Assembly: GCA_023634235.1 (NCBI GenBank)
Contig: JAMKCF010000002.1
Span: 14,379,091 to 14,443,090 of the forward strand
DNA length: 64,000 nt
Source: Pisaster brevispinus
Taxonomy: Eukaryota; Echinodermata; Asteroidea; Forcipulatida; Asteriidae
Reading direction: 5' to 3'
Positions 17,985-39,300 of the stretch are shown here, one piece after another (the first letter of the stretch is position 1; the number at the start of each line of letters is the position of its first letter). Both the position numbers and the translations under genes were made by a program. Below the pieces are notes generated by a model that was not told where the DNA came from, searched no databases, and was given only the letters and a program-made list of their open reading frames with translations.

Positions 17985-18694
17985 AACGCCTTGACACTGT
18001 GACTTTTGTTCTTGTAGATGGATTTACAGTTAACTATTATACAGCCTTGATAAGAGGCTAGATGAAATCATAGCGCCATCTGTATGGATGTTATACTCTA
18101 TTCCCGGCCTCAATTTCTGATACCCTGTAAAAAAAAACCTGTTTGGTATAGAGGGTAGGACTAAGGTCAAAATATATACCATTACTTTATTGCCAGCATA
18201 TCTCAACATTCTTCCTTCACTGTCTCCAAATCGTCTCAAGTCCTCCCTTGATAAAATCCTTCTAACCACCTACATCTCGACTTTGGAGACTTTGGTTTTC
18301 TCTCTACAGTTGTGTTACCTGTATATAGGCCAAGCTTAACACAAGTCGGAACCATGATCAGTCAGTGTCAAATTCTTATACTAGACGTCCGAAGATGTAA
18401 CAGTAACAGAATTTTCTGTATTTGTGGCCTTCTTGGTTTTGTACCGAGTTTGGGTCCAATGGTCTCTAGAAATTTGAACGGGTGTTGTGTTGTTTTCATT
18501 TCTTTCTTTTTTTCCATTCTTACTTTTTCTATCATTTTGAAGAATTTGTTTCCGTTTTCCACATTTTAAACTGAACACGGAGATTGTATTGCTATTGATT
18601 GGTTTCCCGTAAGGAAATTTCATCATTCTGTGTTATTATAAAGACACTTGATATTTGTATAATAATAGTTTGAACAAATATTGGATGATAATAA

Positions 18695-18925
18695 TACACT
18701 CCCAAAACCGGGATGTTAAATTGACACCATGGTTGTTGTCACATATATACCCAAAAAGAATCAAAATTTACACCATAAGGTGTTAAAATAACACTTATAT
18801 CTGCAAAAACAATTACATTGGTGTTTTTTTCACACACCTTCATGTTAACTTTGGTTCTCTCTTCAGTAACTATTTGTGACAACACCCAAAATGGTGTCAC
18901 TTTTAACATCCCCGTTTTGCAGGAT
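18695..18925. mobile_element. MITE-like inverted-repeat element
   Basis: TACACTCCCAAAACCGGGATG on the left pairs with CATCCCCGTTTTGCAGGATGTA on the right; the inner arms GACACCATGGTTGTTGTCAC and GTGACAACACCC...GGTGTC also pair. TA borders fit a Tc1/mariner-type target, but this is tentative. Confidence 0.6.
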
Positions 18926-19507
18926 GTATGATGACATTTGAATGAATTTGAAGTAAGTTTCCTTTCCTGAACTTTACCGCCCTTTTTATCAATGTAAACA
19001 TTTTTATTAAAAACAATCCCGTATGATAATAGTTTACAGTTACTCAAAGCCTAAATTATTCTTGCAAGAGTCTAAGTCACAGGAGAGCTATCCTAAATTC
19101 GCGTGAGAAAATGACAGCTTGGTATCTCGACGATAACAAGTTCATTTATCGCAATCAATCAGCAAGCAACCAAACTATCACACGGCTGTCACGCGTGATT
19201 GGCGAAATTGTTGGCCGCGTATGGAATTGGCAAATGGCAACTCGGGTTTTGTTATTATGACGGGATCGTTAAATAAATATTTATGGGCCCTTTTCGAAAC
19301 CACGTTTTTTTTGGGTTTTTTTTTGCTTGGGCTATGGCTTAGGCTTGTGCGGCCCATTATGCTATGTAGGGGTCTATTCATATCAACATTGTATACGTAG
19401 CCAACAGCCAAAGCCGTAGCCTGCGAGACTGTGTCTTTGGAGTAGAGAAATTCCATTTCAGCGGAAATATTTCAGTTGTATGATTGATGAAAAGTAGATG
19501 TGACAGG

Positions 19508-19912
19508 TATATAAAGTATTAATTTGGGTTTGAACAAAGAAAAATTGACTGGAGCGGGACTTGAACCAACAACTTCCGGATTAACAATGCGGCGCTCTAT
19601 ACCAACTGAGCTATCCATCCCTATGTTGGCGGTCTCCCTATTAGTCAATATCTTTGTTCGGGGGGTGCCAGTCAGAAGCCATACAACCGTTAACTGCCGT
19701 GTAGCCAGGGATCACTCCCAAGTTTACGATACAACCTGGGAAGCGACAGCCACGGTATCACCTTAATAAGGGGACGCGACTTTTTTAATAATAAATATCA
19801 AGTAAATAAACCACAAGGGAAACTGACTGGGTAATTTTTGGTTTTTTTATATTTTTTATTCGGGTTTTGAACAAAGAAAAATTGACCAGAGCGGGACTTG
19901 AACCAACGGCAT
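19508..19912 (-). mobile_element. Two adjacent second-family tRNA SINE copies
   Basis: The minus-strand head of copy 1 (19545-19622) has AGCTCAGTTGG and GTTGTTGGTTCAAGTCCCG. It is followed by a body (GGGTGATACC, ACCAGTCAGAAGCC on the plus strand at 19670) that recurs at 61820. A truncated head repeats at 19859-19910. Confidence 0.65.
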
Positions 19913-20639
19913 ATAAAGTAATACGACCCCAAATAATGTTCTAAATTTTCCTTTTTAATGAATATTCACATCGCCGGGCGCCACCATCGGCGACCCCTTA
20001 GCAATTATTCTCTGCGTCCAAGACGAAGCCACATCGACATGTACATCCTCTTCGTCTTCTTTTACAGAAAAAAACAGTGATAGAGCCACAACAGCCGTCA
20101 AAACTTCCTCGTATCCTTCATTTTGAGTGTCACATAAACACGAGTGTCACATAGATAGCCCTACACCATCTGGCAGCCCTATACTACGAACACTGCTAAA
20201 AATATGTAATCAAATTCTATTTAAGAATGTGTAATAATATCTTGAATCAACTGCCCACCCTAACTCTAACCCCTCAACTCTGACCTCTCCACACACCCTC
20301 ACAACTTACAATCATAGATATGCCACAGCTGTTTTAGTTTTGGAAGGGTTTATACAAATTCTGTTGAGTGAAATCTTAAATAATTAATAAAGTGGAACGA
20401 CCTTTGTCATTTTACTATTGACTCGGCCAAGTTGATTACAAGCCATTGCAGGGACTATAAAGGATATGAAAATGATAAACAACGATTAGTGTTCAATTAT
20501 CGAAGATAAGGCCAGGCATTGTCTTTCATTGAATATCTGGTCATGATAATTTTAACCGAGGTGAAAATGTATGTAAATTAGGATCTACGCATGCGCTTTG
20601 CAGTTGTCGCCGGTTCATTCAACCAATGGATAAGTTGTC

Positions 20640-20899
20640 CTGACTCTAAGTTGATTCACTGAGCTGGAACATTCTTCAAATGCCACACGTGGTACCGAGA
20701 GCGCCTCGAACAGGAACTAAAACGCTCGTGTGGCAGACGTTGACAAATCTTCAGGGCATTTCTATCAATGGTTGTGTGGCGTCAAATCGAAGGGGAATAG
20801 TATTTTGGCCAGCACTCGGCACCACTGCTCACGGGACACTCCGTGCACCGTTTCGGTTTGCCTTCTCTGCTGGATTTGCCACCGGGAGTTTCATAGCAA
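20640..20899 (+). promoter_or_regulatory. Possible 5' noncoding exon or promoter of the second SLC7A gene
   Basis: CpG- and GC-enriched relative to its flanks, with an E-box (CACGTG, about 20685) and a good donor GCAAG|GTGAGCG at its right end. The coding exon starts at 21868 about 1 kb downstream. No transcript data, so this is only suggestive. Confidence 0.25.
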
Positions 20900-21158
20900 G
20901 GTGAGCGTTTGACTCGTTGCCATTTTTGATGCAAGAGTATTAAAACTTACATTCAATCAATCAACCAGTCACTTTTTTCCGCATACAAATTAATTTAAAT
21001 ACACAAGACCAACGGTATGCTTGGAACAAAAGATCAGCAAAGGTCTGGAGGGGCTAACAAAAAGCAAGCTTTTCGAGTGCAACCCCCCCCCCTCATTTTC
21101 TCATTTTAATAAGCCCCCCCCCCCCATCTCACGGGTCTCTGTGAATAGGTTGATTGTA

Positions 21159-21362
21159 TGGTGGCCCTGAAGGGACATCGCATATCGCAAACGTGTGCGC
21201 ATACGTATGCGATATCGCGAAATTTATCGCGAATGTGTGCGCACACGTATGCAATGTCGTGAAACAATTCGCGAATATGTGCGCACACGTGTGCAATGTC
21301 GTAAAACAATTCGCGAATATGTGCGCACGTTTGCGATATGCGATGTCCCTTCAGGGCCACCA
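21159..21362. mobile_element. 204-bp MITE with ~40-bp terminal inverted repeats and internal tandem units
   Basis: The end TGGTGGCCCTGAAGGGACAT is exactly repeated in inverse at the other end, the arms extending into CGCATATCGCAAACGTG. TA flanks both sides (21157-21158, 21363-21364). Inside are ~44-bp units carrying TTCGCGAATATGTGCGCAC and GCAATGTCGTAAAACAA. Frames through it are repeat artefacts. Confidence 0.8.
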
Positions 21363-21463
21363 TATGATTGGTTTTTGTTTTTGTTTTGTTTTGGGGTTTT
21401 GGGGTGTTTTTTTTTACAAAGTTTGGAGAGTTTATTTATATCCCGGTATTACTACGCCAGCAG

Positions 21464-21640
21464 TGGCGTTAAACCGGACATTTTCATTGGGCTGCAATCG
21501 GGGGGGGGGGGCAAACATAATTGGGGGAGGGGGGCTGTTTAACGTATCGAACCATTCTTTTGTGCATTTTTCGATATCATTTGGGGGAGCGAGGGGGCGG
21601 GGGCTCCACCCCTGCTCCCCCTGTGATTATACCACTGCCA
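21464..21640. mobile_element. CAGTGGCGT-ended nonautonomous element
   Basis: CAGTGGCGTTAAACC at the left pairs with GATTATACCACTG at the right; the interior is a G-rich run and GGGGGAGCGAGGG. Single ends of the same type (GTTACGCCACTG, CAGTGGCGTAACT) occur near 1107, 4508 and 52433. Confidence 0.5.
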
Positions 21641-21867
21641 GAGAGTGAGCGTTAAAAGAGTTTTTCCTCAACATACACTCAAGTAACTGACTACATTCAA
21701 CAAGTTAATAGTTCAGTTAGTAAAATTTAAATGTCATCTATGAAAGGACAATCAGACATTTACTGTTATATTCCCGCACTCAGTATCGTCAGCCGTTCTG
21801 GTTCAGCTCGGGTGATGAAAAGCTCAGCCTAATAGTCTTCCACTCAAGTCGCTGACCTGAGAGGAAC

Positions 21868-30217
<8,350 letters not shown>

Positions 30218-30219
<2 letters not shown>

Positions 30220-30223
30220 TAAA
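30218..30223 (+). terminator. Poly(A) signal overlapping the stop codon
   Basis: AATAAA shares two bases with the TAA stop (30217-30219). If used, the 3' UTR would be only about 20-30 nt; a longer 3' UTR is possible. Confidence 0.4.
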
Positions 30224-30963
30224 GTGGCGTTTTAAAACCTGTCTTTGTATTTATTGAAGTACTCAGAAGTTGTTGGCCCTTTTAGAAAAAAATTCCTGTT
30301 CGATCGGAGAAAGGGGAGTTATGAGAGAATAACTTTAACTTTCTGCAACTTCTCATGATGCGGTCCGGTGCAGCTGTCACGATGCCATCGCCAAGTAAAA
30401 ATGGTACAGCGCCACCAAGCTAGCTAATTAAGCAGCGTGTCAACTGTCGTGAGTTGTGATTGGATGAATATTATCCTGCTGAAATAAAACAACTGAGGGC
30501 GCTGTCCGGTTCTTACCACTTGCCTCTTGTTGAGTAAACAGACAAGAAATGCCCGACACGTTTGTTTTAAATTTAATGCATTTGGGGGGGGGGGGCAGTG
30601 TATATTTTCAATCATAAATGCTTCAAGCAATAAATCTACAAGCACAATTTACAAAAGGTATGGCATGAAACCTAAAGGGATATATGTTAAAGCATGCTTT
30701 TTGAGTGAGATCAATATAAAAAGTTGTCTCTTCAGAATTAAAAATCTTCAGCTAAATTAATGGAAACCATATCACTGGTTGTTGAATACCTCCCTAAAAA
30801 AAATGTCTCGAATAATATCTGTATAACAATACCCCCTAAAAAAGAAACAACAATAATATCAATATTAATATAAATAAATAAATAAATAAACAAAGAAATA
30901 AATACAAATAAATAAAAGAATGCAATATATATAAATATAAAATATGTGTTTATATATTTAAAC

Positions 30964-31095
30964 ATACTCTCCCTTAATCCTTTGCTCCTCTTTTTGCTAT
31001 AAATGGATATGTTTGTGTTTGTTCTTGTTTATGCCTCTGACGAAGGTCCGGTTTGGATCGAAAGCTAAGGCCATCTCCCCTACTAATTTTATATA
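30964..31095 (+). repeat. Direct repeat copy 1 with hammerhead-like core
   Basis: ATACTCTCCCTTAATCC to CTACTAATTTTATATA. It contains CTCTGACGA, a hairpin GGTCC-GGTTT-GGATC, then CGAAAGC. Five differences separate it from copy 2 by eye. Confidence 0.85.
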
Positions 31096-32344
31096 TTTAA
31101 ACAGTGATAATGATGCAAAGAATAGAAGTAATATTTTTTTCAAAACCTCCTAAATAATTTCATACAAATGCTAACTGTCTTTAGTTTATTCTTGTAAAAT
31201 CTGAACAATTTGTTTCATTCTTTTCCTTTTTCTCATTCTCTGCTTCATCTTCATGGAAGCAAACAAAGAAGAATTTTCTTCATTTAGTGTAAAATACAAA
31301 CTCACAGTTGTAATGATACGGACAAAACTTTGTATTATTTTAATATCATTATTATTCTTAAAAACATAAGTCTTCTATTGCCAGTGTGGTATGTCATTAA
31401 AATGGTCACTAAACTTCGTTTTCTTTGTTTACTTTTGATTTTTTTTTTAAAGGATTATGTGAGAGTTTAAAAAATATCTATTTCATTTTCTTGTGTGTGA
31501 TACAGCCTTCCTAATTCAAACTACAGAGTAAAGAGCTACTTTGAAGCCCTTTTCAAATTTTGTTGAACTTGAAAAAGAAAGAGGTAGAGAGAGAGAGTGC
31601 AAAAGGATGAAATTCAAAACAAAACCCGCGATTGCATCAACAACACCAATGTATTTATTTCAAATAAGCACTTGGCAGGAGCCCCTAAAACTCTCCTTCA
31701 AGATTGCTTCAGCACTCCAGCCTGCCTCGTCGGGAGAGTCACTTTCCCCGATATTTTGCCCGATTTTGGCTCAAAATAAAATTGATGCTCCACAAGTGAT
31801 CATCGAAGGAGCACCGGACGCGACACGATGCAGCGTATCCAGTTGTCAAGAGGTGCATCGTGATTGGCCGGGGAGCGATCCATCGGGTTGGTAAGTGGCC
31901 CGAGTGCGGAGCGATAGCTCGGGTTGGTTTGGTCGTGAAGTACCCGGGGCTCGAGTGGATCCAGCGGGGACGGCAACTGCTGATCTATTTGAGCAGACGA
32001 GCCGTACACATGGAAATATGACGGATAGACGCCAGCAATCGCTCCGCGCTCTTATTGGATGAGATTGTGAAGGCTAAAATGGTTGACAGCGATCTGAGTA
32101 ATTTGCTTAGCGAGAATAGATCTTAAATTAAACGGATCTCAGCCTACGGTAGTTGTATAATTAAAAACCACGTGGTCAAAACAAATTAAACTAATATTCT
32201 CTCAACATTAATAATGAGTAGTTATTATTATTGGTTCATAAAAACATTCAAACATTGCGGCCAAAGGCTGAGTTGTGTTAAAAATTAAAATAATATTAGC
32301 TATGTGAAACTCTGATTGGCTATATTTTCCCGCTTTTTTTCTGG

Positions 32345-32477
32345 ATACTCTCCCTTAATCCTTCGCTCCTCTTTTTGCTATAAATGGATATGTTTGTGTT
32401 TGTTCTTGTTTATGCCTCTGACGAAGGTCCGGTTTGGATCGAGAGCTAAGGCCATCCTCCCCTACTAACATTATATA
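32345..32477 (+). repeat. Direct repeat copy 2
   Basis: About 96% identical to 30964-31095 and in the same orientation, 1.25 kb further on. Here the GAAA of the hammerhead-like core is GAGA, so this copy should be inactive if the first is a ribozyme. Confidence 0.85.
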
Positions 32478-33360
32478 CATGAATATATTTTTGAAAAAGT
32501 ACAGAATTCATAATTGTAAGTTATAGTAGGGACAATTTTGAAGAACAGAGTTGTGCGGTTCGATGTTTGCATGCATGGCAACTAATCTAACAACTCTCTG
32601 GGTCAGACTTGACCTGGATTCTGAAACCAGTGGGGTGTGACCCATTTCCGGGTCAGTGTGACCCGGAATCTGCGTAAAATAATAACACTAAAACAAGGAA
32701 GGTAGTTGTAGCACTTAAATAGTAACTAATTACATTTAAAAAAAACCCGAAAGTGATCAAAGTGACTGCAGAACGCGAGGATTTCTTAACCCTTGAATCC
32801 ACGGGGGAAAAAATTACTTGCTGGATCCACCGGGCGCGATCGGAAGGCAGATTGTACTACGGGTAAATAACTGTGCAAGTCTTGTCCTAATGGTCTGAAC
32901 AGATTAGTAGATGTTCCCTGGACCCACACACTAAAGATTGAAGCATTCTGAAAATTTACACATTGGTTCACTATACTAATTTTCAAAAAAATAGTACACT
33001 TCGAAATCCGCACCCCAGGATTTTTTGTGAACATTATAATGGGTCCATATATAGACTAATCTGCCATCCCACACTATTTGTCAACCTCTGAGTTTACCCA
33101 CCCAGAAATTACTACAGTATATGAAAGAGTGATGTTTAAGGGTAGTTCAAAAAAAAAAAAAAATCTGCAGAATTGATCCACACATTTTGTAGTTATTAAA
33201 AAAAAGTATGAAGCTGGTCTTTCCGCCCGCGCCCCTCGGCTGCTCCGAGGGTTAATCAGTTACTGGTTCAGTAATTGGTCAGGCCCCCCTCGGACCAAGA
33301 ATCCGGGTAAATTCTTACCTGTTTTATTTTTTAGAGTGTAGTTTTAATAACGTTTGTGTC

Positions 33361-35445
33361 ATACCGTCCAGAGAACCGCATAAAGATGGCTACGCGCGGC
33401 GTCCATTAACCCAGGAGGTATCCCTGTATTTTCCCCAAATCTGGTTTTCTTTGACGTTTTAACCCAAACTCGACACCGTCATGAATAAATCAGCGACCAC
33501 TCCAGGAAATGTCCTCTCGTGCGGGAAATGGGGTAAGCGACACCGGCGGGATGACTCGGAGGCGGGGAGAGGAGTCCGGCAGATTGCCCCGGACATCTCC
33601 GCCATCAGGCGAGTCGTTGATGTTGAGGAGTCGTATCAGGGCAGGCAGAGCGCTATGGCGATGGGCCCGCTGTATCAATGTCACATCCCCGCCTCTTCAG
33701 GGCATCTCCAGAGTTCTTCACGGTGACACGAGGGCACCGGGTGCCCCGATCGCGTTTTCATAGAAGATGGCATTTTATATTGATTCCTACGGACTGTCTG
33801 GGCCTCCGCACGGTAAACAATCACACGTTGCCTCTAGGCCGACAACAGATAAACGCAATCATTCAGCTGAATGCAATTCAATTTTTGGTGGCTACCTGAT
33901 TAACTTTTCTGGAAAACTGAATACAAAAGCATTTACCGTAACTACCGCAATTGAAATCAATATTTTGAAGTGAAACATGTAAAGTAAAAAAAAGAGCTCT
34001 CTCTCCTTCAAGTTGAAGGAATTTCCCGTCGCTGCCTCATCTTCGCCTCTTATGAATCGCTGTTTCTAGAATTTCGAGTCGCGCTCATAACAACGGAAGT
34101 GCGAGAATTTTTCTCGAGATGTCCACGCGAAACGGCGTGATCTCATGCGTGACTGATGGGTAATGGATGCCGAGTGTGGCCCACTTTTTAAGGACTGTAG
34201 TCTGCCAGAAAGAAGGGCGCGTTTTACCAACAACGCGTTTGTTTCCACCAATGAGAAAAAAATCAGGCTGCGCGACCCCTTTTTTGACGAATTCCTTCTG
34301 TGGGGCATGTGCTTGTCTCGTTTTGAGAACTCAGCGAGGTGGAATGGCTGGGGTGGTTGGGGGAAGGGGATGAGGACAAACAGCTAAATAAAAAAGGAAA
34401 ACAAAACAGACAAACAAACAAACAAACACCCCAACAAACACCCCAACGAACAAGCAAACAAACAAACAAACACCCCAATATAAGATTACTTGAACATACA
34501 TTACATTTTTTAAATACATATTTTGCGCCCCAAGTTTTACGTATCCTGGTTTTTCTCAACCGCAAGTACGCTCTACATGTTAGGTAACAACAAATTAATA
34601 CTTTGACGACCCTAAATATAAAGAAAAACCCACAAACAAACAAAGCAGCGAATATTTTTAACACACCATTAAGACATGGTTTCCCTTGAGCTTGTGGTTT
34701 ATTTCTTGCTCGTCGTATATAGGGAACATTGTAAGATCACACAGAAAAGAATAACTTTGCACAGATTTTTTTAAAACTGTGCGCTCTTCTTCCATCTGTA
34801 CGCTCTTCTCTGTGATAGAACATTCAGATCTGCAGGTTGCCAGCGGAGTTCTATGAGAACTGATAACCTATACTACACGGGGTCCATCTGAGCATGCAGT
34901 GACTTTTTGCCCCATCAATCGGCCGCGACACCCCGGTGTTTTTCCCCCCATGAAAGATCCCTCCGTGACCCGTCGGTTGTATACAGGCTTTCCATGGACG
35001 TAAAAAAATACATCAGATGCTTTGACCATTTTGATATTGTGTCTTTCCGATACAATGAGAGGTCGTATAGTCAGGGTTGATTGACAAAGTGACCTTTGCC
35101 CTTTGAACTGTCACGGTCGACTGAAATAACGAAATTTGTTGAGTTGAGGAAAGTTAATCACTATAAAAGTTTTCTCCAAACATGCGAGGGTTTCTCTTGA
35201 ACATCATTTCATTATTTACTACATCGCACTCGAAGACAATTGAGAGGGGGAAAAATCAACTTCTACCACCTCCAGATAATTCAAGGTTTGCTTTATTTTA
35301 CCAAGGAGGCATTTGCAATCCTTCACAATTTTTGTCACGTTTACCTGGTGATATTTCAACAGTGCCCGTCCTAAAATGGCAACCACCTAAGCCAGGTTGA
35401 GCCAGCGATATCCCCCAACGCTCCAATCGGCTCCCTCAGGCACGT

Positions 35446-35482
<37 letters not shown>

Positions 35483-35880
35483 CAAGTTTAATGCAAATTT
35501 AAAAATAGCTGACTTTACCCATGTAATAAGCAATGGTTATTCACGGTGCAGAATATCTTCACCCGCGTCGATGGCATTTAAAACTTGTTACCGCCGCCGC
35601 ACTGCAGTTCTCTCCCCCCTCGTTATGATTAATAAACATGGTCTTGTATCGGTGATAATTATTCACAGAACCTGTAGATAATTCTGTCGCCGATTCGAAC
35701 GCGATAGCGGAGCGTGCCGTACACGCGGGTGTACCGAGCGCCGGGCCGTTTTCACCCGGCCGATTCATTCACTAGACGCACGGTAGTGGCAACATGTGGG
35801 GGTTGTTGACAAGTAGGCCGACTACGAGGGCGGGTAGCTACGACGGGCGACGTTTCGCATCGAAAGGTATGAATTATCAC
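33361..35880. other. Region with two CpG-rich patches
   Basis: 33370-33760 and 35690-35870 are clearly richer in CpG than the surroundings and could be promoters or first exons of an unseen gene. A frame starting at ATG 33481 meets a donor-like GGG|GTAAGCG after 18 codons, but nothing else supports it. (AAAC)n sequence (34405-34475) and (GA)n (35449-35474) are also present. Confidence 0.35.
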
Positions 35881-36193
35881 ACATTTCTTATTTGATTTGC
35901 CACGTCTTTTGTTTAACAAGTTGTTGCGGTTGGTTTTAAACATCTGTCTACGCAAGCTACCAGACAATATGAAATTGGATTGGATACTAATGGTTATAGT
36001 TACGCAATAATTACCGGTAGTATAATTGAGAATATTGTGTGTTTTTAATCAGATTGAATGGGCACTGCCAAGCAAGAAATCAGACGGTAAACCACACATC
36101 ACTGTTTACCTCGTTAAACCAACTATACACATCTAACAAACACATTACAGATACCACAATTCTCTCAATATATAGGAATGATTTTATTACATT

Positions 36194-36389
36194 TACATTT
36201 ATAAATGTTGTTTTATATTTCCCCTACGTCATCGATTACGGTTACGGCAATTCCAGCAATATTTTTCACTCTTAAAACTAGGTGTTAAATTACATTTATA
36301 AATATTGTTTTATGTTTCCCCTACGTCATCGATTACAGTTACGGCATTTCCAGCAATATTTTTCACTCTTAAAACTAAGTGTTAAATTC
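36194..36389. repeat. Two 98-bp tandem repeats
   Basis: ACATTTATAAAT(G/A)TTGTTTTAT...CCCCTACGTCATCGATTAC...CCAGCAATATTTTTCACTC occurs twice head to tail with few differences. Each unit has a half-CRE TACGTCA. Confidence 0.85.
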
Positions 36390-39300
36390 AATGCTTTCAA
36401 CAATGCGGTTAGTGGCTATAGGCTACTCTACAGCGGTTAGATTTAACAACATGAAAAGGTTAATTAATGTTGTCCAAGTTGCATTTATCTAACAATGTTA
36501 TAACTCTTCTTTTTTTTATCAGACGACTTTCGAAGAGTAGTCACTTACGGCATTCTTTAAACAATTAGGATTTTTTTTAAATGTAGACTGCACATTGCTT
36601 ATAGTTTCAAATGTGAAAGTAATTCATTTATAGAAAATACAAAATTGGTTATATTTATTTGTGTATTTATTTTGTTTCTCGGGCAGTCATAAATAAAAGT
36701 ATATACCAGTCAAAATAGCAAACATATTATCAGAATACTTGTTTGTTTTAAAGAGTCAGAGGAAGAGGTTAGTGAACCAGTTGGGGTCGGTAGATTGCCC
36801 AAGATAACATTTTCCGTCTATGTTCTCCTCTCCACCTTGTTCTAAAAAAAGAACAAAAGCTCTTAATTAGAAAATAATATATAATGCTTTGAAGTGACAT
36901 TCTGAGAGAGGCCTCCGGAAATTTTGATTGGAAAGAATGATTAACAATATATTTTTAATTGGAAGCTTTATGAACAACTAGATAATGTTCTGAATATACC
37001 GCAAGAATCCAACTTGCTTCTTGCCACTGCGCTCGCTCGATGGTCTATAGACAATAATTGCTCGAGATTAGGGGGAGTTGATGATTCGATTCCAAGTAGC
37101 GTGTGGGGTGATTTCTTCACAACTCGGGAAAGATATTGAGTATTCATTAATTATCATACATCAGTGTATAGGGTAAAACAAATAACAACAACCAAACAAA
37201 TAAACAAACAACACTAACGCCCCAAAACACACAAATAAACAAAAAGGAAAAGACTTTTTAATTTAACAATAAAAGTACTTTCAGCAACACCTTTCAAAGA
37301 TTTAATTCTAGTAAATGCAATACTTGCCTGAGAAAAAAAGTACTGTTGTTTTATGAGCTCACTTCAATTACCACGTATTGATGTTAATAATCCTTACTAA
37401 ATGATTTAACCTGTGGAGAGTGGGAAAAAAGATCGGACTATATTGAACTGTGAATGTGTAAATCCATTTGAGAGAAGAAAATTGTATATTTTAATGAAAC
37501 TGATTGAATCAAAAAAGCTCGCTTATTACAAAATGTTACCACTCTGTTTTCGGTCAAAGACCGCTTCTCTTCTACCCTTCAAAATAGGCCCCCCCCCCTC
37601 CCCAACCAACGCCAATTAACATAATTACAGGAAAACGTGCTCAAAACAACTCTCAAAGCAACTCGACACTTTTCGCGAGCTTGTTCACGCATTGTCTGCC
37701 CTCGAAATTAAATATCATCTGGGAACGAAAACATATATACTTGCAGAATCCCTTCTGTTCGGGTGGTTTAATTAACCACTTACAAATAACTACAGAAACT
37801 CAATAAATCTCCACAAAGACATTATTTCATATGACTGGATAAACTCAACGATCTCTTCCGGTCAGCAGCGAAGAATAAGGTCACAAAGTCCGAGGAATAA
37901 AAGATGACCGCGCGAATGCGTTGAAAGAGACCCGCAAAAAGTCGCAAAGTCCCCCGGGGGCACCCAACAGTGCCCTGGTGCGCTCACTAACGAACCTTTG
38001 ATAAATAGGAGATATTGTTACAGAAAACTCGAGAGGGTGGGTTTATTTTAGGGGGGGAAATAACCACCTTAAGAAAACAATGAACATTGCTTCTTTGTCG
38101 AAGCTTAATTAGTAAAGTTGGGGGTGAGTTATCTGATAGCAAAGCTCGCATTATACAGAAACAAAGCCTCGTCCACTAAACATTAACAATTCATGTAGTG
38201 TCTTCAACTCATTGGGCGGTATTTGATTTAGGGGAGCGCATCAACTCGACAAGACTTCTGGGAACATTATACCACTAAATTGCGAGTTGTTTGTCAAATT
38301 GTAAACTACAACATTGTGGGAAACGATTAGCCTACTAAGAAACACAATGTTCAGTGTTTTGTGTTATTTGTTGATGACGTTTGCCGCCCCCCCCCCCCGC
38401 GGTGTCACACTTTATCTCTAGACAGAACAAGTACGAAGAATAGGTATAGCGTGCATTTTTAAGCGTTGTGTGTGAAGCACACCGCACTGAATTGCCCGCT
38501 TAGGGAGAATTTAGAGACACTCAGATTTGACGAGCCGCGCGCAGTGTCTGAAACAGAGGCTCAACTTATCTGAAAACGTAGGCACACGAATAACACAAAC
38601 GGCTACATCGGTGATGGATAAATAAAAAGTAGGTTTTTTTTCTCGTGATTTTGTTTTTGACAAAATGCGCTGAGCTCTAACGAAGCAACATATTGCCAAT
38701 CAACATAGTGTCATTGTAAATGTTTTACTTTGTGACAATTTGCATGGTATTGTTTTGGTTGAAATGTCACTTTTTTAAAGTGGTAATAATGTTTGGTACA
38801 ACGAGGCAGTTCCGCTTGCGTATGAACACTTCCTACCCGGATTGAAAAGGTGAGCAACGCCTGAGTCGGGGTGTGACCCAGGTCACCACTTCCGGATTCC
38901 CAGAACATTACCAATGTTGTGCACGACCAGTGACTGACGCGAATAGCTCTGTAAGAATAAAATAAATAAATAAATAAATAAATACATGTACCGTAAACAA
39001 CATTTTATAAAAACTAACAATACAAGTTTTAAATAAAACGTTGAAAAAAACCCCCCCAAAAAACAAAAAAGCAAAAAACAAACAAACTGCAAGTCTGTTT
39101 TCAACACCTTGGAGTGCATTTCTTAAAACTCAGAGATCACAGTCGTATGATTTGCTCCATTCTAGAAAAACGAAAAAAACCAAAAAAACAAAAATGAGAT
39201 GACTGTTTACCAGGGTGGGAGCGAAACCAGAGCAGCTCCGAACCGAAATGATCCGCCTCGTTGACAAGCCATCTCTGCAGGGGACGAATTTGATGGAAAT

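Larger units (their letters stand above)
17985..21867. other. Intergenic region between the two SLC7A genes
   Basis: No coding exon is supported here. It holds the MITE at 18695-18925, second-family tRNA SINE copies (19508-19912), a CpG-rich possible 5' noncoding exon (20640-20899), the 204-bp MITE at 21159-21362 and a CAGTGGCGT-ended element with a long G-run (about 21464-21640). A long poly(C) tract lies near 21081-21124. Confidence 0.7.
30220..33360. other. Gene-free AT-rich region with direct repeats
   Basis: No supported coding exon. It holds a G-run (about 30584-30595), (ATAA)n sequence near 30870-30920, the 132-bp direct repeat pair (30964-31095, 32345-32477), a GC-richer segment at 31740-32060, and a hairpin CCTCGGCTGCTCCGAGG near 33235. 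Confidence 0.65.

Noticed and set aside
21154..21648. Frames of 115 and 164 codons on the plus strand
   Set aside because: They run through the palindromic MITE and a G-rich repeat end; the protein-like pattern is a repeat artefact.
31096..32344. LTR retrotransposon interior between the direct repeats
   Set aside because: No gag, protease, reverse transcriptase or integrase frame is visible, and the repeats lack TG...CA ends.
33481..33726. 81-codon frame starting MNKSATTPGN in a CpG-rich patch, and an overlapping minus-strand frame
   Set aside because: No recognisable domain and no partner exon; a GC-rich stretch alone makes such frames likely.
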